The notes under the pieces were generated by a model. That model saw only the letters and a list, made by a program, of their open reading frames with translations. It did no database searches and was not told the origin of the DNA. From JAGVJT01 sp964513205 (GTDB taxonomy: Bacteria > Pseudomonadota > Gammaproteobacteria > Legionellales > Legionellaceae): a stretch of 64,000 nucleotides of DNA. The stretch lies in the NCBI GenBank assembly GCA_964513205.1, contig CAZELP010000003.1, forward strand, positions 1 through 64,000, read 5' to 3'. The translations under genes were made by a program, and so were the position numbers. Positions within the stretch are counted from its first letter, which is position 1. Each line of letters begins with the position of its first letter. Of the stretch, positions 36,267 to 45,150 are shown piece after piece.

Positions 36267-36921
36267 AAAAAGCTTTCTTTTAGCTGGACTTTTTTCTGCT
36301 CAGGTTTTTGCGCTTGAACAACCCCCAGTTGAAAAAGTAGATCCGTTTGCTCATCGGCTTTACATTGGTGGTTCAGCCGGTTACGGTTCAACCACCTGGC
36401 AAGGTCTTGTGCCATCAGCAGAAAAACAGAATATCGCCATCAGCATGTCCACCCCGATTAGTACAACAGAAGGCGGTGGCGTTTTTGGCGCTTTAATGGG
36501 ATATGAGTTTACTCGCTACTTTGCATTAGAGGCCAACTATTTGCATTTCCCAAATGCAAAATTGTTGTTCGACGAAACCAGCCTCTTTGCGTTTGATCAT
36601 GAAAGTGAAACAACCATGATCACGCAAACAGAAATGATTTCATTTATTGCCAAAATTATGCTGATTGTGCCAAAAACCAATGTTCGCGCTTACTCAAACT
36701 TCGGAATCGCCGACATCCATCGAGACGATGATTTGAAAGATCATTGGCAAGTCGCGCCTACATTTGGTTTTGGCTTAAATTACAACTTTACCCCGCGCAT
36801 TATGGCTGAACTCTCAGCAAATTACGCCGCAGGATATGGAGAATCGGAAATCAATCCTGTCGATGATTACATCCCCTTCTTGTACTCTATCTCACTGAAA
36901 TTGGCATACCGACTCTTGTAA
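36259..36921 (+). CDS. Outer-membrane beta-barrel protein, OmpA/OmpW-like
   Basis: A protein of about 220 residues. A signal peptide (FKKSFLLAGLFSAQVFALE) precedes alternating hydrophobic strands: RLYIGGSAGYGS, GVFGALMGYEFTRYFALEANYLHF, VRAYSNFGIADIH, PTFGFGLNYNFTPRIMAELSANY, and a final SISLKLAYRLL with a terminal hydrophobic pattern typical of eight-stranded porin-like barrels. Probably a surface or structural outer-membrane protein. The start is ambiguous: GTG 36259 places the signal peptide correctly and overlaps the upstream stop by eight bases; an ATG at 36229 gives a ten-residue charged leader. Confidence 0.78.
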   Translation: MFKKSFLLAGLFSAQVFALEQPPVEKVDPFAHRLYIGGSAGYGSTTWQGLVPSAEKQNIAISMSTPISTTEGGGVFGALMGYEFTRYFALEANYLHFPNAKLLFDETSLFAFDHESETTMITQTEMISFIAKIMLIVPKTNVRAYSNFGIADIHRDDDLKDHWQVAPTFGFGLNYNFTPRIMAELSANYAAGYGESEINPVDDYIPFLYSISLKLAYRLL

Positions 36922-36954
36922 ACTTCTCTGTTAAGGAAATCAACGATGTCGATA

Positions 36955-37260
36955 TCATTTAATTTTTGGCGAAGTTTGCGCATCAGGAAACTGATTGCTT
37001 ATACGTGCTTCTTGCAAATCATCCATTGCCATATCTTTTAAAGATTCTAATGTTGTTTTGCCTTCAAGAATAGCTTTTAATGATGTGGGATCGACGATTT
37101 CAAAAAAATATTCTATATCTAAATTCATTAAGTCTTCCGCAGTACATAAACCTTTTTTAATAACTAGCATAGATAATGGGTTGAAGAGCTTTACAGCTCG
37201 TAGATCGTTACGAAGTCCTTCGTATTCTTGTATTTTCTCAGATTCGTTAAAACTCTCCAT
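36955..37260 (-). CDS. Small hypothetical protein
   Basis: A 101-residue acidic helical protein (MESFNESEKIQEYEGLRNDLRAVKLFNPLSMLV). No family recognised. The ribosome site is poor, and the opposite strand is also open over almost the same interval, so expression is uncertain. The minus strand is preferred because its product has ordinary composition. It lies at the left edge of the inverted-repeat-bounded island. Confidence 0.4.
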   Translation of the reverse strand: MESFNESEKIQEYEGLRNDLRAVKLFNPLSMLVIKKGLCTAEDLMNLDIEYFFEIVDPTSLKAILEGKTTLESLKDMAMDDLQEARISNQFPDAQTSPKIK

Positions 37261-37315
37261 TTTTTGAGAAACGACTTGGGATGTAGCTACATAATCTTGA
37301 ATTGGGCCCTACATT

Positions 37316-37341
37316 AAGACCGCTGCGCTGAGGGGCCAAGT
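37316..37341 (+). repeat. Left inverted repeat of the island
   Basis: The 26-bp repeat begins AAGACCGCTGCGCTGAGGGG and ends CCAAGT. Its reverse complement matches 40935-40960 at 22 of 26 positions. Within 40 bases there is a further near-palindrome, GAGGGGC (37330-37336) against GCCCCTC (37370-37376). Confidence 0.65.
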
Positions 37342-37402
37342 GCAAGTTAACTGTCACTTAAGATAAAGAGCCCCTCTGTAATACGAGCTATAAGAGCAGA
37401 TA

Positions 37403-37870
37403 TTAAGAAATGACACACATGCTGGGGGTATGTAATGGCTCACCATCTGCTGTTAGCTCTACTGTAAAACGAACATTTTTTGAAAGCTGGCCGCGAATAG
37501 GAGTCAAATTAGACGCGTCAGTTTCGTGATATGATGCATTAAAAGTAGTAGCTGGAGATATGCATCGAAGTCTTCCCTCCGTTGCAGAGAAAATAGCATC
37601 AACTTTACAGGTTTCTTCTTTTTCTTCCATGCTTGCATTATCTTTAATTTCAACATAAAAATAGGCTGGTTGCGTAATATCACCAAAATCATCTCGCTTA
37701 CTTCTTGCATATTTTGCCGCATCTTCTTCGGTTGCAAATAGCTTTACTGCACCTGTTTTAATATAAGATGCTGCGATTTCTGAGTCCGGTATACTTGTTC
37801 GGTAACTGGATAAAGCCGATGCAAGTACACCTATTTTTACTGGATTACCAATAGCATAACCATATTTCAT
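37403..37870 (-). CDS. Hypothetical protein
   Basis: A 155-residue soluble protein (MKYGYAIGNPVKIGVLASALSS ... MCVIS) with no recognised family. The ribosome site CGGAGA lies five to six bases before the ATG, which supports real translation. There is no signal peptide or membrane segment. It is the only minus-strand gene inside the island and may be cargo. The 294 bases from here to the nuclease gene contain a TATAAT at 38023-38028, without a good -35, and nothing else I can identify. Confidence 0.5.
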   Translation of the reverse strand: MKYGYAIGNPVKIGVLASALSSYRTSIPDSEIAASYIKTGAVKLFATEEDAAKYARSKRDDFGDITQPAYFYVEIKDNASMEEKEETCKVDAIFSATEGRLRCISPATTFNASYHETDASNLTPIRGQLSKNVRFTVELTADGEPLHTPSMCVIS

Positions 37871-38164
37871 TTATATCTCCGAAAATAACATAAGTGTTCA
37901 ATTATAAGTCAACCCAGTCTTTCGTGTCAATAATTAATACAGTTAAATTTAGGCTTGGCATTATTTTTGGCTTCTGGCTACAGATAGAAGCAATACTTTC
38001 TTTTACAGATAATGCGAGATAGTATAATGAAAATTATAAAGTTCCCAAAATATTTGTGTGTCAATTTTTTTGAGATTTCAAGCATATTATTTCTTTCAAT
38101 TTTAAGTGAGTATGATAGAATTCTCGCAATTAAGTAGCGACTCTATTAATTATAGGAACTTTTA

Positions 38165-39238
38165 ATGAGTGATAAAAAATTAGCTATTTCAGATAGCCTA
38201 CAATACAAACAACTATTACAAGATGTGGTACAACTCATTCAACATGGACGTCAACGTGTTGCTACTGAGGTTAACTCAACCATTGTCTTATTGTACTGGT
38301 CTATCGGAAAACGTATCAATGATGAAATTCTTGCAGACAAGCGCGCTGAATATGGTGATCAAATCATTAACAATGTTTCTGCTGAGCTGACTTTGCAATT
38401 TGGTAAAGGATATAGCCGCTCCGCACTTTTTAGAATGGTCCGATTTGCTAAGTTTTACTCTAATCATCAAATTGTCGCTACAGTGTCGCGACAATTGACA
38501 TGGTCCCATGTAGTTCTACTTTGTCAACTGGAGGACGCATTAAAGCGAGACTTTTATTTGCAAATGGCATGTGTTGAACATTGGACTGTCCGAACCATGC
38601 GAGATAAATTATCTTCCATGTTATTTGAACGCACCGTGATAAGCAAAAAGCCTGAGGCTGTCATCAAAGATGAGCTTGAGAAATTTGCAAAAACCCAACA
38701 ATTAACGCCTGATCTGGTATTTAAAGACCCATGTTTTCTGAATTTTATGGGAATTAAAACCAAATACTCTGAATCTGATCTGGAAAATGCTATTTTGGAT
38801 CACATTGAAGAATTTATCCAAGAATTAGGGAGTGATTTTTGTTTTGTAGCTCGCCAGAAAAAAATGTCCACCAAACAAAAAGATCGCCACTTGGATCTAC
38901 TGTTTTTCCATCGCGGCATGCGCCGATTAATTGGAATTGAGCTAAAATTAGATCGCTTCGAGCCAGAACATAAAGGCCAAATGGAGTGGTATTTGCGTTG
39001 GCTAGATAAACATGAGCGTCGTCCAGGTGAAGAGAAACCCATTGGTATTATTCTTTGTGCGCGTAAAGATGAAGAGGATGTACAGTATCTTGAATTAGAT
39101 CAATCAGGAATCCATGTTGCTCAATATTTAACACAATTACCACCTAAAGCTGTGATGGAAGCCAAATTGCATAATGCGATTGCAAGCGCTAAACAACAGC
39201 ATGAGTTTATTGCATTGAACAACGAGCAACAGCTTTGA
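38165..39238 (+). CDS. PDDEXK nuclease YhcG/DUF1016 family
   Basis: A 357-residue protein. The N-terminal helical DUF1016 domain (about 10-165, TIVLLYWSIGKRI ... FGKGYSRSALFRMVRFAKFY, QLTWSHVVLL) is followed by a C-terminal PD-(D/E)XK nuclease (about 185-335) with DRHLDLLFF and GIELKLDRFEPEHKGQMEWYL holding the catalytic Asp, Glu and Lys. Families of this type often lie in defence islands and mobile elements next to restriction systems. The function is inferred only. It stands directly upstream of the transposase remnant on the same strand. Confidence 0.87.
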   Translation: MSDKKLAISDSLQYKQLLQDVVQLIQHGRQRVATEVNSTIVLLYWSIGKRINDEILADKRAEYGDQIINNVSAELTLQFGKGYSRSALFRMVRFAKFYSNHQIVATVSRQLTWSHVVLLCQLEDALKRDFYLQMACVEHWTVRTMRDKLSSMLFERTVISKKPEAVIKDELEKFAKTQQLTPDLVFKDPCFLNFMGIKTKYSESDLENAILDHIEEFIQELGSDFCFVARQKKMSTKQKDRHLDLLFFHRGMRRLIGIELKLDRFEPEHKGQMEWYLRWLDKHERRPGEEKPIGIILCARKDEEDVQYLELDQSGIHVAQYLTQLPPKAVMEAKLHNAIASAKQQHEFIALNNEQQL

Positions 39239-39257
39239 GGATATAAAAGGTACTATC

Positions 39258-40277
39258 TTGGAAAGCAAATTAAGCGAATCAGAACTTGAGTTTTTGCAAA
39301 GTCCTCAATATCAATTGAAGAGCGATGAACTACAACTAATCATGAGTAAACAAGGCGAAAGAAATCAGCTATTGTTTGCTGTCATGTTGCAATACTACAA
39401 AATAAGGCTATCTTTTCCAACACAACATGATGGTTTGGTGTCTTATTTATCATCCACATTGGCAAAAGAAATCAATTTAAATACCTTAAAAAAAGGTATT
39501 CCAGGCGCAAAATTAAAACATGTTCAATTTGCTCTAGAGAAATTTAAAGTAATTCAACCATTGATCTTACCAAGTGAGATGATTGCTGGATTTAATCGTA
39601 AATTCTTGCTGAAATATTATGAACGCATTTCGGCTTATTCACCTAGTCATATCAAAGAACTCGATAAGCATTCGAAATATGCAATGGTGGCGATTTTTTG
39701 CCATATTCGATCCGAACTATTGGCAGATAGTCTTGCTGATTTATTTATAAAGCTTGTAAAAAAAATCAAAAATTCATCAGAAACATTCGTTGATAAAGCA
39801 GCAGTAGGCGAAATTAAACGAGTGCAGGGTAAATTCGATATTTTATCTCAAATCACGGATGTTGCTATAGCAAAGCCAGAAGGTATTATCAAAGATACGA
39901 TTTATCCCATCATTGATCCAGAAACGCTTAAGCAATTGAAAATAAATTTAAGCCAACCTGGACAATGGTATCAAAAGCAAATTCGTACCAAAATGCGATC
40001 ATTATATTCGCATGGTAGTCGAGCAGAATTATTAGATTTATTAACTCAATTAATTCAAGAAATACTATCTGATGAAAATTGGCGTAACAAGCTAAAGCCA
40101 GAAGATTTTCGCGCACTATCTCCTTTATTTCATGCACATTTTAACCCATATGACATTTTTCTTTTAGATTTGGAAAAGCGTCTTATGATTGGCAAAGAGG
40201 ACATTATCCATGACAGATCTGAAAAGAACTCCGGTCAAAGAGAAAGCAAAGCAATTGCTGAAACTCTTGAAAGCTGA
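39258..40277 (+). pseudogene. Tn3-family transposase lacking its catalytic core
   Basis: A 339-residue open frame whose first 270 or so residues match the N-terminal DUF4158 region of Tn3 transposases: LQLIMSKQGERNQLLFAVMLQYYK, then KYAMVAIFCHIRSELLADSLADLF, then GIIKDTIYPIIDPETLKQL and MRSLYSHGSRAELL. It then passes straight to a short segment (FRALSPLFHAHFNPYD) like the extreme C-terminus of these transposases. Complete enzymes have about 950-1000 residues; the DDE core is missing. The frame is uninterrupted, so a stable DNA-binding fragment may still be made. Start TTG 39258 has AAAGG seven bases upstream. The 3' end overlaps the recombinase gene by 68 bases. Confidence 0.7.
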
Positions 40278-40923
40278 GAAACCAGATTACAATTATTTAA
40301 GAGAAGTATTTAGACAAATTAGAAAAGAATTAAATGTACATGTTGATACGGCCTCTCCTAAAAGGCTACCTAGAGTACCAACTGAAGAGGAGATTGCTAA
40401 ATATTATGATATTGTATGGAAGTCACGTAATATGCAACATGTGGTGATGATTAAAACACTTTTATATACTGGTGTTAGAGTCACCGAATTAATTCATATA
40501 AAATTATCTGACATTGATTTTGATCGATGCCAAATTCGTATAAATCAGGGCAAAGGAAGTAAAGATAGAATAGTTCCGTTTCCAATTGGATTTAGGGAAA
40601 TATTAGCTATTCATGTTGATAATGCTAAAACAAAAAAACAAGCATACTTATTTGAATCAACATGGAAAAAACAATATACCGATCGTGGCATTAGAAAAAT
40701 ATTGGCACAATATACAGAAAAAGCTGGTATAGAACACTCGATCTCGCCACATAAATTAAGACATTTTTTGTTTACTTGGATGAAAAAACAAGGCGTCGAC
40801 GATGCTTTGTTGCAACCTTATTCTGGTCATGAAAGCCGTCAATCGTTAGAAATTTATTCAAAATTGTCCTTGGATGATGCACAACCTATCTATGATAGTA
40901 AAATTAAAGACTTCCCTGTGTAA
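40210..40923 (+). CDS. Tyrosine recombinase (TnpI/XerD-like)
   Basis: A 237-residue site-specific recombinase with the full catalytic set: Arg in YTGVRVTEL, Lys in KGSKDRIV, His-Arg in PHKLRH, His in SGHESR, and nucleophilic Tyr in EIYSKL. The core-binding domain is short. The ATG at 40210 has AGAGG about ten bases upstream; a TTG at 40189 is an alternative. It lies between the transposase remnant and the right repeat, the place of a cointegrate resolvase in Tn3-type elements. No resolution site could be defined. Confidence 0.85.
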   Translation: MTDLKRTPVKEKAKQLLKLLKAEKPDYNYLREVFRQIRKELNVHVDTASPKRLPRVPTEEEIAKYYDIVWKSRNMQHVVMIKTLLYTGVRVTELIHIKLSDIDFDRCQIRINQGKGSKDRIVPFPIGFREILAIHVDNAKTKKQAYLFESTWKKQYTDRGIRKILAQYTEKAGIEHSISPHKLRHFLFTWMKKQGVDDALLQPYSGHESRQSLEIYSKLSLDDAQPIYDSKIKDFPV

Positions 40924-40934
40924 ATTTTACATCT

Positions 40935-40960
40935 ACTTGCCCCCTCAGCACAGAGCTCTT
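40935..40960 (-). repeat. Right inverted repeat of the island
   Basis: Read on the minus strand it begins AAGAGCTCTGTGCTGAGGGG and ends GCAAGT, matching the left repeat at 22 of 26 positions. It lies 12 bases after the recombinase stop. A further hairpin, TGCCCCT-AATG-AGGGGCA, is at 40974-40991 and overlaps the stop codon of the MMPL gene. Confidence 0.65.
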
Positions 40961-40978
40961 GCATAACTTGTGTTGCCC

Positions 40979-43357
40979 CTAATGAGGGGCATTTACTTTT
41001 GGTAAAATCTTATCCAACCATTTGGGTAAATACCAATTCCAACTTTTAACAAGCGCCATCGTTGAGGGGACTAAAAAAGTTCGGATTAAGAAGGCATCCA
41101 CAAAAATAGCAACCGCAATACTAAGACCAAATTCTTTGACCATTAGCACATCCGCCACCATAAAAGAGCCACATAAACACATGACAATCAATGCAGCACT
41201 GGTAATGATTCGACTGCTGTGCTCAATGCCTGAAACAATGCTTCCATTATTGTCATGCGTTTTTAAATAAGCCTCTTGAATACGCGTCAGTAAAAAAACC
41301 TCATAATCCATCGAAAATCCAAAAATGGCGCAAAACACGATGATCAACAAGCTGATATCGATCATTCCTTGAGGTGAAAAATGTAGGAAATGATGTAAAT
41401 GCCCTTCTTGAAAAACAAATACGATTACACCATAACTGGCAGTCAAACTCAGAATATTCATGAAAATTGCTTTTAGTGGTAAAAACAACGACCGCAGAAC
41501 AGAAAATAAAATAAGATAGGTCAAACAAGCAATCCAAAGCGCCGCTTTGGGAAAAATCTCCATGACTCTGTCGGAAACATCAAGATCAATGACAGGTGCG
41601 CCTGTCATACGCAAAGTGACTCCAGGGATCTCGAGTGACCGCAATTGTCGAATCAATTTTTTTGTTTCAGTGGCACTGACATCGTGCTTACTGATGACAT
41701 TGAATACTGTAAATCGATCGCCTGTTGTGGTTTCAATCAAAGGATTTTCACGAACTTTAGGTGATCGATAGTAAGCTTGGTATTGCGCTTTGGTCAATTT
41801 GGGTGTCCCTGTGACAATGCTGTCTACCCGAAAAACACGTGGATTTTTTTCTATTTTTTGGCCTAAATCATACAAAAGACCAATGGCTTTAGGAGACAAA
41901 ACATCTCCTTTTGTTTTCGCAACCAACATAATCGGTGTTAATTCACTGGATTTAAATTGCCTTGTATAAGCATCAAAAAACTGTCGACTTTCTGTATGTT
42001 TGGGCAGCACCTTAAAATCAGGGATCCCAAAATAGACATTTAAGAATGGATACCCCAACATCAACAACACAACCAAACATGATAAAAAGTAACGAAAAGG
42101 ATGCTTCACCACATGTTGTGCAATGGTCCGCCAAGCATGGGGCTTATTGTCATGCGATATGAGCAGCACTATTTTTTTCAAGGCACTGTTAAAAATCTGC
42201 CACACAGAAAGCAATGTTACTGCACAAATCATAGGGAAAAATAACATGACGCTTCCCCACCAAGGAGCGGTCTTCCAACGCATGTAAAAACGACGCGCCC
42301 CAAGAGCCCCTGTGTCGTCCATTAGTCGAACAGGCCAACAGTTGATTCGATGTTGCAAAATAGCAAGCACAGCAGGCAATACAATTGTGGCCACAACTAC
42401 AGCAACAAAAGTAGCAGTCAGTCCACCTACTCCTATCGAAAATAAAATATTAATCGGAAACAAAAGCAATGCACTCAAACTGATGAAAACAGCGAGTCCG
42501 CTAAAAAAGACCGCACGGCCTGCAGTTGCTAATGTGCTTGCCAAAGCACCTTTTACATCTTTAGGTGTCAATAATAATTCCGCACGAAAGCGTGCAACAA
42601 TAAATAAAGCGTAATCCAAGTTTAAACACAATCCCAGAAGCAATGCGATATTCAGCGTGAAAATCGATAAAGTCATCAAATGTCCGAGAGCAAAGAGCAA
42701 CGTCAAGATGATCAACGCACAACATCCGCCTAAGCACATTGGAATAGCCGCTGCAATCAGCGAACCAAACACTAAAATCAGCACAATAATCGCAACAGGA
42801 GCCGCAACCATATCGGCTTTATATAAATCCTCTTGAGTCTGCTTATTCACACCTTCCGCAAATAAAGCCTCTCCTCCGACATAGACACTCATATGAGTCG
42901 GATCTTGAATGGCTTCTTTAAAATCAGATAAAAGCGCTGAGGACAACGGCTGTAGAGCATGAAAGGTCACCACTGCAAAAGCAGAGTGTTTGTCTTTCGA
43001 AATTTGATCAGGATTCATATCGGGATAAATGATATCGTGCTCAATAGGAAATTCATCCAACCTCAACAACGAATGTTTTATTTTATAATGAAACAAAGGA
43101 TTAGATGTCGTAAGACTTTTACTGTGATAAAGCACAATAAACTGATTTTCGTGATGAAACTTAAGTTTTTTATCCAACCACTGTTGCGTAATCGCACTTT
43201 CAGAAGTTTCGTCAATAAAACCTGTCGATTTAAAAGGAGACATAATATCCGAAAGAAACGGCAGGCAAGCGAGCAAACACATCAGCGACAACGCCAAAAG
43301 AGAACCTTTGAACCGATATATAAAAAGACCCAAACGATAAAAAATTGATTGATGCAT
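40979..43357 (-). CDS. MMPL/RND-family exporter
   Basis: A 792-residue inner-membrane protein with two homologous halves. Each half has a first membrane helix, a periplasmic loop and a block of five or six helices. The fourth-helix regions read NLDYALFIVARFR and SMDYEVFLLTRIQEAY, the usual MMPL proton-relay sequences with conserved Asp-Tyr. Such transporters export lipids or small hydrophobic molecules with proton motive force. The substrate is unknown, and there is no membrane-fusion gene nearby. The ATG at 43357 is preferred to GTG at 43360. The 178 bases up to plsY contain nothing identified. Confidence 0.88.
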   Translation of the reverse strand: MHQSIFYRLGLFIYRFKGSLLALSLMCLLACLPFLSDIMSPFKSTGFIDETSESAITQQWLDKKLKFHHENQFIVLYHSKSLTTSNPLFHYKIKHSLLRLDEFPIEHDIIYPDMNPDQISKDKHSAFAVVTFHALQPLSSALLSDFKEAIQDPTHMSVYVGGEALFAEGVNKQTQEDLYKADMVAAPVAIIVLILVFGSLIAAAIPMCLGGCCALIILTLLFALGHLMTLSIFTLNIALLLGLCLNLDYALFIVARFRAELLLTPKDVKGALASTLATAGRAVFFSGLAVFISLSALLLFPINILFSIGVGGLTATFVAVVVATIVLPAVLAILQHRINCWPVRLMDDTGALGARRFYMRWKTAPWWGSVMLFFPMICAVTLLSVWQIFNSALKKIVLLISHDNKPHAWRTIAQHVVKHPFRYFLSCLVVLLMLGYPFLNVYFGIPDFKVLPKHTESRQFFDAYTRQFKSSELTPIMLVAKTKGDVLSPKAIGLLYDLGQKIEKNPRVFRVDSIVTGTPKLTKAQYQAYYRSPKVRENPLIETTTGDRFTVFNVISKHDVSATETKKLIRQLRSLEIPGVTLRMTGAPVIDLDVSDRVMEIFPKAALWIACLTYLILFSVLRSLFLPLKAIFMNILSLTASYGVIVFVFQEGHLHHFLHFSPQGMIDISLLIIVFCAIFGFSMDYEVFLLTRIQEAYLKTHDNNGSIVSGIEHSSRIITSAALIVMCLCGSFMVADVLMVKEFGLSIAVAIFVDAFLIRTFLVPSTMALVKSWNWYLPKWLDKILPKVNAPH

Positions 43358-43535
43358 CACGATCCATATTATTTTTTTGCGCGATTTTATATGATTATAG
43401 ACGATAAATCATGTCAAAAATTGTGTTTTAAAGACAAAAATGTCATAACCTATCCCAAACAGTTGAAGGTGATGCTTGATTTCCTGGTTCCTATCTTCGA
43501 GAATGTGACATTCATCAAAAAAGCGAGCGCACCCT

Positions 43536-44135
43536 ATGTTGACCTGGATACTGACTTTTATTTTTATTGCGATGGCCTATTTTGTGGGCTCCATTTGCTC
43601 TGCCGTCATCATTGCAAAACTTTTCCATCTACCCGACCCTCGTCTTGAAGGCTCAAAAAATCCGGGCGCGACCAATATTTTACGCATAGCAGGTAAACCT
43701 TATGCGATTTTAGTCTTAATCGGTGACATGCTAAAAGGAACACTTCCGGTTTTAATTGCGCATTTTTTGGGATTAAATGATTTCGCATTGGGGTTGATTG
43801 TACTTGCAGCCGTTTTGGGTCACATTTATCCCGTATTTTTTAATTTTGAAGGTGGAAAAGGCGTTGCAACCACCCTGGGAGCACTATTGGGATTCGATCC
43901 CAAATTAGGAATGGTCGTTATTTTGACCTGGCTTATCACGGCTTTTATTTCAAAAATCTCATCTTTGTCTGCCATCGTTGCTGTGGCACTGTTGCCAATC
44001 GCTCTACTTTTTACTCCTGAACGAGGCGCCTTTTTCCCACTTCTTGGCTTATCGATATTGGTGATCTATCAACATCGAGAAAATATTCAACGACTACGCC
44101 AAGGAATTGAACCGAAAATGAATTTTAAGAAATAG
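43536..44135 (+). CDS. plsY: Glycerol-3-phosphate acyltransferase PlsY
   Basis: A 199-residue polytopic membrane enzyme that acylates glycerol-3-phosphate from acyl phosphate, the first step of phospholipid synthesis. It has GSICSAVIIAK, GSKNPGATNILR, and GHIYPVFFNFEGGKGVATTLG, the three conserved cytoplasmic motifs. It converges on tsaD with an 11-base overlap. Confidence 0.96.
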   Translation: MLTWILTFIFIAMAYFVGSICSAVIIAKLFHLPDPRLEGSKNPGATNILRIAGKPYAILVLIGDMLKGTLPVLIAHFLGLNDFALGLIVLAAVLGHIYPVFFNFEGGKGVATTLGALLGFDPKLGMVVILTWLITAFISKISSLSAIVAVALLPIALLFTPERGAFFPLLGLSILVIYQHRENIQRLRQGIEPKMNFKK

Positions 44136-45147
44136 CAGACATCAGAGGCCATCTGGCCTTCGCTTGTATTGCAAGTGAAGGATCTTGTTGGCCTTCATTC
44201 AAATGCAAGAATCCTGCATACGCAACCATTGCACCGTTGTCTGTACAAAACTCTGAGCGCGGGAAACTGACTTGTACATTTTGTCGCGCGCCCATCTCGA
44301 CCAAGGCCGAACGCAACGCTCGATTGGCACCAACACCACCAGCAATCACAAGCTGGTTTAATCCGGTTTCATTTAAAGCTCGTGCACATTTAGTACGAAA
44401 AATATCAACTATCGCCGCTTGAAATGCACGTGAAATCGCTATTTTTGCAGATAAATCTTGTGCGCTAGATTGCCATACGCGAAGTGCATGCGTCTTTAAT
44501 CCACTAAAACTGAACATCAATCCAGGCCTGTCCAGCATAGGACGAGGAAAATCGGGAAAAATGGGTAAAGAAACCGCATCTGAGTCTGCTAAATGCGCAA
44601 TATGAGGCCCTCCAGGATACGGTAAGCCCATGCACTTTGCCGTCTTATCAAATGCTTCTCCCACTGCATCGTCCAGTGTCTCACCCAGCAAAACATAATC
44701 ACCCAACGCCCTAGCATGAATCAATTGAGTGTGTCCACCCGAAACCAAAAGCGCTAAAAAGGGAAAATGAATTTCGGGATTATCTAATATCGCAGCCAAA
44801 AGATGAGCTTCCAAGTGATGCACCGCAATGGCAGGAATTTGTAACCCATATGCAAAGCTTTTAGCAAAAGAAGCGCCCACAAGCAGAGCCCCAATTAAAC
44901 CCGGACCAGCCGTGTAGGCAATCGCATTCAAATCAAATTTCGAAAGATGAGCCTGTGCCAATGCCTCGTCAATCAATGCCACAATATGCCGGACATGATC
45001 GCGCGAAGCAAGCTCAGGCACGACTCCACCATAACGCGCATGAGTTGCTATTTGAGAATGAATCACATGCGCCAGAAGACCACTTTCAGAATGATAAATA
45101 GCAACAGCGGTCTCATCACAAGAGGACTCGATACCTAAAACGTACAC
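44125..45147 (-). CDS. tsaD: tRNA threonylcarbamoyladenosine transferase TsaD
   Basis: A 340-residue enzyme, with TsaB/TsaE, placing the threonylcarbamoyl group on A37 of ANN-decoding tRNAs. It has the metal-binding His111 and His115 (HHLEAHLLA), the N-terminal GIESSCDETAVAI and LVSGGHTQL for nucleotide binding. It is essential in most bacteria. rpsU, its usual neighbour in gammaproteobacteria, is not present. Confidence 0.97.
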   Translation of the reverse strand: MYVLGIESSCDETAVAIYHSESGLLAHVIHSQIATHARYGGVVPELASRDHVRHIVALIDEALAQAHLSKFDLNAIAYTAGPGLIGALLVGASFAKSFAYGLQIPAIAVHHLEAHLLAAILDNPEIHFPFLALLVSGGHTQLIHARALGDYVLLGETLDDAVGEAFDKTAKCMGLPYPGGPHIAHLADSDAVSLPIFPDFPRPMLDRPGLMFSFSGLKTHALRVWQSSAQDLSAKIAISRAFQAAIVDIFRTKCARALNETGLNQLVIAGGVGANRALRSALVEMGARQNVQVSFPRSEFCTDNGAMVAYAGFLHLNEGQQDPSLAIQAKARWPLMSAIS

Positions 45148-45150
45148 TCA

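Larger units (their letters stand above)
37316..40960 (+). mobile_element. Tn3-derived island with nuclease and tyrosine recombinase
   Basis: The island is bounded by imperfect 26-bp inverted repeats (22 of 26 positions match) containing a GGGG run. It holds a minus-strand unknown gene, a YhcG-type nuclease, an internally deleted Tn3-family transposase and a tyrosine recombinase. Tn3-family elements with a tyrosine recombinase as resolvase (TnpI, as in Tn4430) are known. This one lacks the transposase catalytic core and could move only in trans. Boundaries are inferred from the repeats; no target duplication was confirmed. Confidence 0.55.

Noticed and set aside
36995..37267. Plus-strand frame opposite the small gene at 36955-37260
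   Set aside because: Composition rich in Ser/Lys, no ribosome site; the minus frame is slightly better, though neither is strong.
37504..37737. Overlapping minus-strand frame inside the 37403-37870 gene
   Set aside because: Lys/Arg/Met-rich, without a ribosome site, and inside a better-supported gene.
40974..40991. TGCCCCT-AATG-AGGGGCA as a terminator of the MMPL gene
   Set aside because: Seven pairs and no T tract on either side; it is more likely part of the island border.
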